Source: Paenibacillus prosopidis (GTDB lineage: Bacteria; Bacillota; Bacilli; Paenibacillales; Paenibacillaceae). Taken from it: a stretch of DNA of 64,000 bases. Shown one piece after another: positions 42,909 to 50,697 of this stretch. The translations under genes were made by a program, and so were the position numbers. The number at the start of each line of letters is the position of its first letter. The stretch's first letter is position 1. The notes under the pieces were generated by a model that made no database searches, had not been told where the DNA came from, and saw only the letters and a list, made by a program, of their open reading frames with translations. The stretch covers positions 1-64,000 of the forward strand of contig NZ_QPJD01000024.1 of the NCBI RefSeq assembly GCF_003337375.1, in the 5' to 3' direction.

Positions 42909-44036
42909 TTGACAATGTCTAGGGATTACGGATCAGAGATCGATGAATTGAAAGCTCAGATCAGCGACATCAAACAACTCGTCAGCCAATTCGGCAACGC
43001 CCCTGCTCCAAAGTCAGCCTATTTGAAAAATAACGAGATTGGTGCAGCAGCAATTGAGAACCGCATAGAGACGGAGACAGGCAGCGTATTTTATTCCGGG
43101 CAATATCGCGGAGAAAACAGCCTCTACAGATGGGAGCCCCAAGAGAGGCCTGTCAATCAATTATTGGAGCTGGACGGCGATAAGGCTGCAAAAGTACTCG
43201 CCGCCCTCGGTCATCCTCAGCGCCTCGATATTTTAAGATTGGTGCTGAAGCAGCCTCTCACCGGGGCCGAGCTCGTCGAACGTCTAAATATGGGCACGAC
43301 CGGTCAGCTTTACCACCATATTAAAGCGTTGGCCGGCGCCGACTTGCTTGTGCAAGAAGAACGGGGCGGCAGCTACTCTCTCCCTTCACACCGTTCTCTT
43401 CCACTACTCTTATTGTTAGCTGCGACTTCCGACTTACTTGATACAAGCGACTATATGGAACTTGCGGAAACGAGAAACAACGCCAGCGCATATCTAGGCG
43501 AATCGAAAAACCAATTCGATCCCCATCACCTATTGCTGGCAGTAGTGGAGAATACAATACTCGAGCATAAAGCAGGGTTTTGCAGTGAAGTGAGCATCTT
43601 CCTTCATCACGACGGCAGTATAACCGTATCCGATAACGGCAGAGGAATTCCGGTCCAAGTGCTTCCCGGGACGACCAAAACAAGAGTTCAAACCGTCTTT
43701 ACCGATATCGGCCATGACTGGTCAGGCTCCGCCTTTTTTGCTCCAGGCAGCGAGGAAGGCATTACTATCGCTGTTGTTAATGCCCTTTCGCAAAGGTTAT
43801 GCGTCGAGGTCCGTCGTGAAGGAAAGGTATTTCGGCAAGATTATAAGCACGGTATTCCACAAACCGGTTTATTATCCGTAGGGGTTACGAAGGAAACCGG
43901 TACAAGCGTCACCTTCCTGCCGGACAAAGAAATTTTCAACTCAGCTTTCAACCAGATTACGCTGGTGGAACGAGTAGCCGAAATAGCTGCGGCTTACCCT
44001 AAGCTAGCGATTCACTTTGACATCGACAAGGAATAG
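42909..44036 (+). CDS. ArsR-like winged-helix regulator fused to a gyrase B-like ATP-binding domain
   Basis: The only confident plus-strand gene. TTG at 42909 lies 8 nt after GAGG of a GAGGTGATC site; the GTG at 42900 is inside that site. The product is 375 aa (numbers below use this start). A short helical segment is at about 8-30, and an ArsR-type winged helix at about 89-160 (KVLAALGHPQRLDILRLVL, LYHHIKALAGADLL). Residues 205-372 align closely with the GyrB/ParE N-terminal ATPase: VVENTILEHKAGFC, VSDNGRGIPV, VVNALSQRL, EVRREGKVFRQ, TGTSVTFLPDKEIF. The Mg-binding Asn and adenine-binding Asp are kept, but the catalytic Glu (Glu42 in E. coli GyrB) is Ala and the GLHGVG lid is GSEEGI. The transducer domain is absent. 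It probably binds a nucleotide as a signal rather than hydrolysing it. Targets are likely its own, the metal or the urea genes. Confidence 0.88.
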   Translation: MTMSRDYGSEIDELKAQISDIKQLVSQFGNAPAPKSAYLKNNEIGAAAIENRIETETGSVFYSGQYRGENSLYRWEPQERPVNQLLELDGDKAAKVLAALGHPQRLDILRLVLKQPLTGAELVERLNMGTTGQLYHHIKALAGADLLVQEERGGSYSLPSHRSLPLLLLLAATSDLLDTSDYMELAETRNNASAYLGESKNQFDPHHLLLAVVENTILEHKAGFCSEVSIFLHHDGSITVSDNGRGIPVQVLPGTTKTRVQTVFTDIGHDWSGSAFFAPGSEEGITIAVVNALSQRLCVEVRREGKVFRQDYKHGIPQTGLLSVGVTKETGTSVTFLPDKEIFNSAFNQITLVERVAEIAAAYPKLAIHFDIDKE

Positions 44037-44072
44037 CACTTCACACTTCGATGTAATTTCCTGAACAACGAC

Positions 44073-44109
44073 AAAAGGGTCGACCGAATGGTTTCGGTCG
44101 ACTCTTTCT
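44073..44109. terminator. bidirectional terminator between the regulator and urtE
   Basis: AAAGGGTCGACCGAA pairs with TTCGGTCGACTCTTT around a short loop, with A's before and T's after, between two convergent genes. Confidence 0.85.
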
Positions 44110-44164
44110 CTCACAAGATAACACAAACTGTCCCGCCAACTCGAATAGCGTTGCCCTTCCCTCT

Positions 44165-44860
44165 TCACACCGTCAAATATTTGCGAACGACCTCATCGTC
44201 GAGCGACTCCAGGCCGCCTTCCCAAGCGATTGCGCCCTTCTCCAGCACGTAGAAATAATCGCCCACGCTCTTCACAAAATCGAGGCTCTGCTCCACGAGC
44301 AAAATCGCCGTCTTGCCATCGGCCTTAATAGAACGAATGACGTCGCGTATATCGTCTACGATGGAAGGCTGAATACCTTCGCAAGGCTCATCTAGCAGCA
44401 GCACCTCCGGCCTCGAAGCGAGCGCCCGCGCAAACGCAAGCTGCTGCTGCTGTCCGCCGCTCAGATCGCCGCCGCGTCGCGCATACATCGTTGGCAAAAC
44501 CGGAAATTTCGCTATTGCCTCTTTAGGAACCGCATTAAGCTTTTCGCGGGATGCCTCCAGCCCAAGCAGCAGATTCTCATACACCGACAGCTGCGCAAAA
44601 ATCTCGCGGCCTTGCGGCACATAACCAATTCCGCTTTTCGCCCGCAATCCAGGTGCCTTCTTCGTCAGATCAGCCCCGTTATAAGAAACGGAACCGCCCC
44701 GCGCCTTCAGCAGTCCCATAATGCTCTTCATCAGCGTCGTCTTGCCGACGCCATTTCGCCCTAGCAGGCACACAACTTGCCCCACCTTCACTTTTAACGA
44801 TACATCCCGCAAAATTACGCTTTCCCCATATCCCGCCTCAAGCTGTTGAACGGCTAACAT
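44165..44860 (-). CDS. urtE: urea ABC transporter ATP-binding protein UrtE
   Basis: The product is 231 aa from ATG 44860 (MLAVQQLEAGYGES); GGCGGG lies 6 nt upstream, and UrtE proteins start this way. ABC ATPase of the branched-chain amino acid/urea type: Walker A LLGRNGVGKTTLMKSIMG, YVPQGREIFAQLSVYENLLLG, signature LSGGQQQQLAFARAL, Walker B VLLLDEPCEGIQPSIV. The DEPCEGIQPSI sequence is a mark of UrtE versus LivF. It overlaps urtD by 23 nt and is the last gene of the operon. Confidence 0.93.
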   Translation of the reverse strand: MLAVQQLEAGYGESVILRDVSLKVKVGQVVCLLGRNGVGKTTLMKSIMGLLKARGGSVSYNGADLTKKAPGLRAKSGIGYVPQGREIFAQLSVYENLLLGLEASREKLNAVPKEAIAKFPVLPTMYARRGGDLSGGQQQQLAFARALASRPEVLLLDEPCEGIQPSIVDDIRDVIRSIKADGKTAILLVEQSLDFVKSVGDYFYVLEKGAIAWEGGLESLDDEVVRKYLTV

Positions 44861-45614
44861 CGGCATCCCGCCTTTTCCCCAAATACACTTCCGCAACCCG
44901 GTCGTCGCGCTGCACCTCATCCATCGAGCCTTCCTTGAGCAGTCTGCCCTCATGCATAACCGTCACTTTGCTCGCAAAATTGCGAACAAACTCCATATCA
45001 TGCTCAACTACAACAATCGAACGTTTGCGGGCTATCTGATGCAGAAGCTCGCCCGTCTTTTCCGTTTCCTTGTCCGTCATTCCGGCTACAGGCTCATCGA
45101 GCAGCAATATTTCCGGCTCCTGCAGCAGCATCATGCCGATTTCTAGCCATTGCTTCTCGCCATGCGACAATCCGCCAGCCCGCCAGGCCGTTTTATCCTG
45201 CAAGCCGATCATCGTTAGCTGATGCTCGATCCTCTCGCGCTCTTCTGCAGCCATTTTTGCAAATAAGGTAGCAAATACGGTACGCTTCTGGCGCATTGAA
45301 ATTTCCAAGTTTTCAGCCACAGTCATAGAAGGAAATATCGAAGGCGCTTGAAACTTGCGTCCAATGCCGAGCTCAGCGATTTGATGCTCCTTCTTTCTCG
45401 TTATATCGACCTTACCATCAAAAGTTACCCGCCCCGCCGAAGGCTTTACTTTGCCGCATATGACATCAAGCATCGTCGTTTTTCCTGCCCCGTTCGGACC
45501 GATGAGAAAACGAAGCTCACCCTTCTCCAGCTTCAAATTCATCCCTTGAACCGCCTTAAACCCGTCGAACTCCACCGTCACGTCGTCACACTGCAGGATT
45601 GCGGACTCTTTCAT
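44838..45614 (-). CDS. urtD: urea ABC transporter ATP-binding protein UrtD
   Basis: The 258 aa product is a LivG-like ABC ATPase: VTVEFDGFKAVQGMNL, Walker A IGPNGAGKTTMLDVICG, GIGRKFQAPSIFPSMTVAENLEIS, signature LSHGEKQWLEIGMML, Walker B ILLLDEPVAGMTDKETEKTGELL. The EKQWLEIGM signature and PVAGMTDKET are characteristic of UrtD. It overlaps urtC by 29 nt. Confidence 0.93.
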   Translation of the reverse strand: MKESAILQCDDVTVEFDGFKAVQGMNLKLEKGELRFLIGPNGAGKTTMLDVICGKVKPSAGRVTFDGKVDITRKKEHQIAELGIGRKFQAPSIFPSMTVAENLEISMRQKRTVFATLFAKMAAEERERIEHQLTMIGLQDKTAWRAGGLSHGEKQWLEIGMMLLQEPEILLLDEPVAGMTDKETEKTGELLHQIARKRSIVVVEHDMEFVRNFASKVTVMHEGRLLKEGSMDEVQRDDRVAEVYLGKRRDADVSRSTA

Positions 45615-46668
45615 GCTCCGGCTCCCTCCTCTTTCTGCGGAATTTCAGCTGACCAACTAATCCGGCAACGCCTTTCGGCATAAACACAACGACTACAACG
45701 AATAACGCTCCCATAAAGAACAGCCAGCCTTCCGGATAAGCCGTACTGAACTCACTCTTCGCCCAGTTCATTAGAATAGCTCCCAGCGCGGCTCCAATGA
45801 GCGTTCCGCGTCCGCCGATTGCTACCCACAGCACCATTTCAATAGAAGGCACAATACCGAGCATGGAAGGGGAAATAATTCCGACATGGAGAACGAAGAG
45901 CATGCCGGCCAGTCCGGCAATTGCCGCCGATAGCGTGAACACAACCATTTGATAGGTGGCCGGATTGTACCCGATAAAGCGAACACGGTTCTCCCCGTCC
46001 CGAATAGCGCGAAGCACCTTACCGAAGCGGCTGCCAATAACGAAGCGGCACAATACGAATATGGAGATTAGAACTACAACTGTAATCAAATAGAGCGCGC
46101 GCTTCGTATCCGGAGAACCTAATGAAAAGCCCAGCAGCGACGAATATCCCGTTACGCCGTTCGTTCCGCCTGTGAAAGCCTGCTGGCCAACTAACAGCGT
46201 AGTCGTAATAATAACAAGCGCTTGCGTCAAAATCGTAAAATATACGCCGCGAATCCGATTCCGGAACGTGAAGTAACCTAGCACAAGCGCCAGCAACGCC
46301 GGAATTGCGATACCCATCACGACCGCAAATCCGAAATGTTGAAATGGCTGCCAAAACAACGGCAGCTCCTTGAGCCCGCTCCATCCCATAAAATCCGGCG
46401 GCTTCCCGCCGCTGGCCTCCAGCTTCAAATACATCGCCATGGCGTATGCGCCAAGTCCAAAGAAAATACCGTGACCTAAGCTCAATATACCGGTGTAGCC
46501 CCATATAAGATCAAGCCCCAGCGCCACTATAGCAAAGGCCAGAAATTTCGCCAGCAAATTAAGCCGAAAGTCACTTACAAAGAGCGGCGCCGAGAATAAC
46601 GCAGCCGCAGCCGCGGTATAACCGAGTAATATCCATAGCCGCTGAGGAGTTAACTTTTGCAATCGCAT
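45586..46668 (-). CDS. urtC: urea ABC transporter permease UrtC
   Basis: The product is 360 aa from ATG 46668, 7 nt after AAGGTGG; the frame upstream of this runs into repeat copy E. LivM-like permease with about ten hydrophobic segments. LLAKFLAFAIVALGLDLIWGYTGILSLGHGIFFGLGAYAM (about 30-70, broken here only by the helix) is the family core. It also has QQAFTGGTNGVTGYSSLLGF, typical of UrtC, and a coupling loop VLRAIRDGENRVRFIGYNPATYQ. Confidence 0.93.
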   Translation of the reverse strand: MRLQKLTPQRLWILLGYTAAAAALFSAPLFVSDFRLNLLAKFLAFAIVALGLDLIWGYTGILSLGHGIFFGLGAYAMAMYLKLEASGGKPPDFMGWSGLKELPLFWQPFQHFGFAVVMGIAIPALLALVLGYFTFRNRIRGVYFTILTQALVIITTTLLVGQQAFTGGTNGVTGYSSLLGFSLGSPDTKRALYLITVVVLISIFVLCRFVIGSRFGKVLRAIRDGENRVRFIGYNPATYQMVVFTLSAAIAGLAGMLFVLHVGIISPSMLGIVPSIEMVLWVAIGGRGTLIGAALGAILMNWAKSEFSTAYPEGWLFFMGALFVVVVVFMPKGVAGLVGQLKFRRKRREPEHERVRNPAV

Positions 46669-46685
46669 GCGTATACCACCTTTCA

Positions 46686-46790
46686 CAAACGTAAACGGCT
46701 GTGCCGTCCTTGGCGGCAAAAGCTCGTTTCGCGGTGAAATATAAGCTTATTTATAAATGTGAAACTTATAAATTCTTATATTTCTAAAAA
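46686..46790 (+). repeat. dispersed structured repeat, copy E (inside the urt operon)
   Basis: Short form, AACGTAAACGGCTGTGCCGTCC then TTGGCGGCAAAAGCTCGTTTCGCGG and the full A/T-rich arm. It lies between the urtB stop (46815) and the urtC ribosome binding site, in a position where operon genes otherwise overlap. It is about 90 percent identical to copy C by eye. Confidence 0.85.
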
Positions 46791-46814
46791 TGTTGAGGAG
46801 CAAAGAGCATCCCC

Positions 46815-47720
46815 TTAATCAAGCGAGCGTGTACGCATCGCAACGAGCCCCATAGGCTTCCACTGTAAAAATGCAACAATACATACGAACACAAGCACCT
46901 TGCCAAGCGACGCATTCGTCCAGTATTCGAATAACGTATTAAACATGCCTATGCCTGTCGCGCCAAGCACCGTTCCGACGAGCTTTCCGACACCGCCAAG
47001 AACGACCACCATAAACGCATCAACGATATAGTAAGTGCCCAGCGAAGGACCGATAGGGCCAAGCAGTGTCAAGGCACAGCCTGCGACACCCGCAATGCCG
47101 GAGCCAATCGCAAACGTCATCGCATCGACACGCCGCGTGGATACGCCAAGACATGCCGCCATGTCACGGTTTTGCATAACAGCACGCATTCTTCTGCCCT
47201 CATGGCTGCGGTAAATGTAGAAGTACATGGAAACCAAACAAGCGATAACGAGCGCTATAATAAACAGCCGTTTGTACGGGAGCAGCGTGCCATCCATGAT
47301 TTTCATACCCCCGTCTAACCACGAAGGACTGGTCACCGCAACGTTAGGCGCGCCGAAGATCGACCTTGCAAGCTGCTGCAGCACAAGACCTACTCCCCAT
47401 GTAGCAAGCAAGCTGTCCAGCGGCCGTCCATAGAGAAAACGGATGAGAGACATCTCAAGAATAAGGCCGAATATAAAAGCAATAACGAAGCTGGCCGGCA
47501 CCGCGAGTACAAAATACCAATCAAACATCGATTCCGGCAAATAATCGTTAAACAAATTTTGTGTCAAATAGGTCGAGTAGGCGCCAATCATTATGAGCTC
47601 GCCATGCGCCATATTAATAACCTTCATCAAGCCAAACGTTATGGCCAGACCTAAGGCAACGAGCAATAAAATCGAGCTGATACTTAAACCATTGAATAGC
47701 TGCAGCAGATATACTTCCAT
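46815..47720 (-). CDS. urtB: urea ABC transporter permease UrtB
   Basis: The product is 301 aa from ATG 47720, 7 nt after AAGGAG; twelve upstream codons are not supported. LivH-like permease with eight or so hydrophobic segments: LFNGLSISSILLLVALGLAITFGLMKVINMAHGELIMIGAYSTY (about 6-50), then ATWGVGLVLQQLARSIFGAPNVAV, typical of UrtB, and MRAVMQNRDMAACLGVSTRRVDAMTFAIGSG as the ATPase-contact loop. Confidence 0.94.
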   Translation of the reverse strand: MEVYLLQLFNGLSISSILLLVALGLAITFGLMKVINMAHGELIMIGAYSTYLTQNLFNDYLPESMFDWYFVLAVPASFVIAFIFGLILEMSLIRFLYGRPLDSLLATWGVGLVLQQLARSIFGAPNVAVTSPSWLDGGMKIMDGTLLPYKRLFIIALVIACLVSMYFYIYRSHEGRRMRAVMQNRDMAACLGVSTRRVDAMTFAIGSGIAGVAGCALTLLGPIGPSLGTYYIVDAFMVVVLGGVGKLVGTVLGATGIGMFNTLFEYWTNASLGKVLVFVCIVAFLQWKPMGLVAMRTRSLD

Positions 47721-47746
47721 ATGACCGCTCCTTTCAATAAAACAGA

Positions 47747-47779
47747 GGGGAAGCATTCGAAGCTACCCGAATACTCCCC
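47747..47779 (-). other. hairpin between urtA and urtB
   Basis: On the minus strand, GGGGAGTATTCGG pairs with CGAATGCTTCCCC. No T-run follows. It lies between the abundant binding-protein gene and the permease gene, so it may slow mRNA decay from the 3' side or reduce read-through. Confidence 0.55.
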
Positions 47780-47818
47780 CAAGTATTGCTGCGCATTAGA
47801 TATTTACCCGCATAGCGG

Positions 47819-49090
47819 TTATTCCGTCGGTTGAATGCTAGCCGCCCAGTCATACCCCTTCAAGTATGGATCCGGCTTAACCGCCTCGCCAGAATTCCAC
47901 ATTTCCTTGAATTGGCCGTCTGCCTGCACTTCCCCGATCCGAACGGTTTTGTAGATGTGCTGTGTAGCGCCATCGATTTTCACTTTACCCTCCGGAGCAT
48001 CCCACTCCAGCTCTTTCGCCGCTTCCTTCACCTTGTCTACTTCCGTAGAGCCAGCCTTCTCTACTGCTGCCGCCCATAAGTATACAGCCGTGTAACCGGC
48101 CTCGATTGGATCCGCCGTTACGCGTTCAGCGCCATATTTCTTTTTATAATTTTCAACGAACGTTTTGTTTGCTGGCGTATCCGTCGTTTGGTAGTAGTTC
48201 CATGCCGCCAAATGACCTTCCAGCACGTCGACGCCAATACCGCGAATTTCTTCTTCGGCTACCGATACGGACAGTGTCGTTATATCTTTTGCCGTTATAC
48301 CTGCGTCTTTAAGCTGCTTGAAGAACGCTACGTTACTGTCGCCGTTCAATGTATTGTAGACGACATCCGGCTTTGCTTCTTTAATTTTGCTAATCAATGT
48401 ACTATAGTCAGTGTGACCAAGCGGTGTATACTCTTCGCCGACCAATTCGCCGCCTTCTGCTTTCAACTGCTCTTTTATGACGAGGTTTGCGGTGCGAGGG
48501 AATACATAGTCCGATCCAAGTAAGTAAAATTTCTTGCCGCGGTTTTCAAGCAGCCACGTAACCGATGGCACGATTTGCTGGTTAGTCGTTGCGCCTGTGT
48601 AGAAGATGTTCGGCGAAGACTCAAGCCCTTCGTATTGTACCGGGTACCACAGCAATCCGTTCAGCTCTTCGAATACAGGCTTCATCGCTTTACGGCTGGC
48701 AGATGTCCATCCTCCAAATACCGTCGCAACTTTGTCCTCCGAGATCAGTTTGCGGGCCTTCTCCGCGAAAGTCGGCCAATCCGAAGCCCCGTCCTCGATA
48801 ACGGGCACGATTTTTTTTCCCATCACGCCGCCGGCAGCATTAATTTCATCAATAGCCATCAATTCGGCATCGATAACCGACACTTCACTAATCGCCATCG
48901 TGCCGCTCTGCGAGTGCAGAATCCCTACTTTAATTTCCCCCTCCGTACTTGCTCCCGTATTCGCTGCTTCCGTTGCCTTCGGCGTCTCTTCTTTCGTGGA
49001 GACAGGTTCATTCTTGGAACCACAACCCGCCAATACAAGGGTCAATGCCACCAGTAACAAGCTGAATTGATAAAACAACCTCTTTTTCAT
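47819..49090 (-). CDS. urtA: urea ABC transporter substrate-binding lipoprotein UrtA
   Basis: The product is 423 aa from ATG 49090, preceded by GGGGAGTGGAGAG. Lipoprotein signal with LVLAGCGSKN (Cys23), a short Thr/Glu-rich linker, then the type I binding fold: EIKVGILHSQSGTMAISEVSVIDAELMAIDEINAAGG and GGWTSASRKAMKPVFEELNGLLWYPVQYEGLESSPNIFYTGATTNQQ, split over about 60-190. The WYPVQYEG region is diagnostic of UrtA rather than LivK. First gene of urtABCDE. Confidence 0.95.
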   Translation of the reverse strand: MKKRLFYQFSLLLVALTLVLAGCGSKNEPVSTKEETPKATEAANTGASTEGEIKVGILHSQSGTMAISEVSVIDAELMAIDEINAAGGVMGKKIVPVIEDGASDWPTFAEKARKLISEDKVATVFGGWTSASRKAMKPVFEELNGLLWYPVQYEGLESSPNIFYTGATTNQQIVPSVTWLLENRGKKFYLLGSDYVFPRTANLVIKEQLKAEGGELVGEEYTPLGHTDYSTLISKIKEAKPDVVYNTLNGDSNVAFFKQLKDAGITAKDITTLSVSVAEEEIRGIGVDVLEGHLAAWNYYQTTDTPANKTFVENYKKKYGAERVTADPIEAGYTAVYLWAAAVEKAGSTEVDKVKEAAKELEWDAPEGKVKIDGATQHIYKTVRIGEVQADGQFKEMWNSGEAVKPDPYLKGYDWAASIQPTE

Positions 49091-49130
49091 CTCTCCACTC
49101 CCCAATTTCTTTTTTGTTTTTTCTCTTTTC

Positions 49131-49164
49131 CGAACGTTCAGTTGGAATCTAATCCCAACGTTCG
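49131..49164. promoter_or_regulatory. inverted repeat in the urtA leader
   Basis: CGAACGTT (49131-49138) and AACGTTCG (49157-49164) form an inverted repeat, with GTTGG/CCAAC-type pairing inside. It lies just downstream of the expected transcription start, so it could be a second operator or an mRNA hairpin. Confidence 0.5.
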
Positions 49165-49171
49165 TGCTTTT

Positions 49172-49212
49172 ATTATAGAGTGGCCGTTAAGTTCGTGTCA
49201 ATATAGTTTACA
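49172..49212 (-). promoter_or_regulatory. urtA promoter with TnrA/GlnR box
   Basis: The minus strand has TTGACA (49196-49201), 18 bp, TATAAT (49172-49177). TGTCA-ATATAGT-TTACA at 49196-49212 matches the TnrA/GlnR consensus TGTNA-N7-TNACA exactly and overlaps the -35 element. This predicts nitrogen control of urea uptake. Overlap with the -35 suggests repression by GlnR-type binding rather than activation, which is inference. Positions 49213-49365 hold nothing I recognise. Confidence 0.8.
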
Positions 49213-49365
49213 TCAAATTTTTATTCGGAGAATTTTTCGCGGGAAATTAACCAAATACGCGCATCAATGCCTCTTATATGTTATATATAGTTACATTAAC
49301 ATTACACATTATTGTCTTATATGAGTGTTTTTACTTTTTCATGTACATATAACTTTGAAAACAAA

Positions 49366-49412
49366 AAAAGACCCACCCGCGACACTTCGCCTCAAGGTGA
49401 GCCCTAATAACC
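49366..49412 (-). terminator. second terminator-like hairpin downstream of the foldase gene
   Basis: On the minus strand, GGGCTCACC can pair with GGTGGGTCT (with G-T pairs) and is followed by TTTTTTTG. It lies about 80 nt beyond the foldase terminator. Between them is a short open stretch ending ...DMLIARAEENKK and TAA, possibly a gene remnant. Confidence 0.55.
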
Positions 49413-49490
49413 GAATCACTTACCGTTTACTTCTTGTTCTCTTCCGCTCGTGCTATGAGCATATCTACAATGAGATCGATCTGCCCGCTT

Positions 49491-49528
49491 AAAAAGACCC
49501 CTTAACCACTGAATGGTTAAAGGGTCTG
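49491..49528 (-). terminator. foldase gene terminator
   Basis: On the minus strand, AGACCCTTTAACCA pairs with TGGTTAAGGGGTCT around a 5-nt loop, followed by TTTTT, 19 nt after the stop. Confidence 0.92.
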
Positions 49529-49546
49529 CACAGCCTATCCGAAAAC

Positions 49547-50626
49547 TTATTTTGCTGCAGGCGCCTCAGTAGGAGCTTCTGTAGCCGGCGTTTCCTCACC
49601 TGCTGGAGTTTTCTCACCAGCTGGAGCTTCCTCTTCAGTTTTTTCCGTCTCAGGCAGCTTGATTACAATTTCTTGCTTCGGCATCTCATCCGTCATGAAC
49701 TTGTTCATGTGGGTGTAAGCGACCGCGCTTTTCACAGCTTCCTTATCCGTTTCACTCAGTTTATCATAGGTCGGAATATCACGCTTCTCAACGAGAATGA
49801 CATGGTATCCGTATTCCGTCTCTACCGGATCGCCGATAACACCAACCTCTTGCTTATAAGCAGCTTGTTTGAATGCTTCAACCCACTCGCCGGCTTTCTT
49901 ATCGGCATATAAGCCTCCTGTTTCCTTAGAGCCAGGATCGTCGGAGTATTCCTTAGCGATCACTGCCCACTCTCCGCCCGCTTCAAGCTTTGCTTTCGCT
50001 TCCTTCGCGCGTTTCATTGCTTCCTCAAGCGTACGAAGCTCTTTCTGCTCTTGCGTAGCTTCATCCGTAGTCGTTGTCGCTACCAAAATGTGACGTACCG
50101 TGACCGTCGCATAATCAGCGCCGTTCGCCTCATATTCGGTTTTCATTTCTTCTTCTGTTACTTTGGAATTCATATGCGCCACAACGATGGACGTCAATAG
50201 CAAATACTCTTCCATATCTTTGTTTTTCAATTTCTTCTCATCAAGCGAAGCCTTCAATTCCGGGTTCGTTTTCAACGCTTCTTCAAATTGCTCCATTTGT
50301 GCTTTAACATCTTTTTTAGCCTTCTTCTGCGACTCTTTAGATGCTTGGCTGCCTAAAATCTTATACGAAATATATTGCTGAAGCAGCTGCTCTTTGAATT
50401 GCGGGATTTCTATGATTTGTGCGTAGGTTGGCTGCATGACCGTGAAAACGGCTAAATACTTGTCGAATTCCGTGTCCGTTACATTGCCGCCCTTATAGGT
50501 TGCAATTTCTGTCGCATTCTCTGCTTCTTTCGCACCGCATGCCGCCATAAACGTCATGACGAGCACCGCTGCAACGACAAGCAGCGCGCCTCTGCGCCAT
50601 GCCGATTTACGTGAACTGTGTAACAT
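49547..50626 (-). CDS. prsA: PrsA-type foldase lipoprotein (parvulin)
   Basis: The 359 aa product has a lipoprotein signal peptide with MAACGAKE (Cys30), a lysine-rich helical SurA-like domain (about 45-165), and a parvulin domain (about 172-268): VRHILVATTT, GGEWAVIAKEYSDDPGSKETGG and PVETEYGYHVILVEKRD. The C-terminus (from about 325) is a low-complexity Glu/Ala/Pro/Thr tail. It should fold secreted proteins at the membrane-wall interface. It follows mfd, as foldase genes do in several Bacillales; the symbol reflects the family, not proven orthology. Confidence 0.88.
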   Translation of the reverse strand: MLHSSRKSAWRRGALLVVAAVLVMTFMAACGAKEAENATEIATYKGGNVTDTEFDKYLAVFTVMQPTYAQIIEIPQFKEQLLQQYISYKILGSQASKESQKKAKKDVKAQMEQFEEALKTNPELKASLDEKKLKNKDMEEYLLLTSIVVAHMNSKVTEEEMKTEYEANGADYATVTVRHILVATTTTDEATQEQKELRTLEEAMKRAKEAKAKLEAGGEWAVIAKEYSDDPGSKETGGLYADKKAGEWVEAFKQAAYKQEVGVIGDPVETEYGYHVILVEKRDIPTYDKLSETDKEAVKSAVAYTHMNKFMTDEMPKQEIVIKLPETEKTEEEAPAGEKTPAGEETPATEAPTEAPAAK

Positions 50627-50697
50627 GTTGAATCCCCTTTCAATTTATGAGCTTGTTTGTATTGTATCAGAAAAGGGACGCTGAAAGCGAATCTTGT

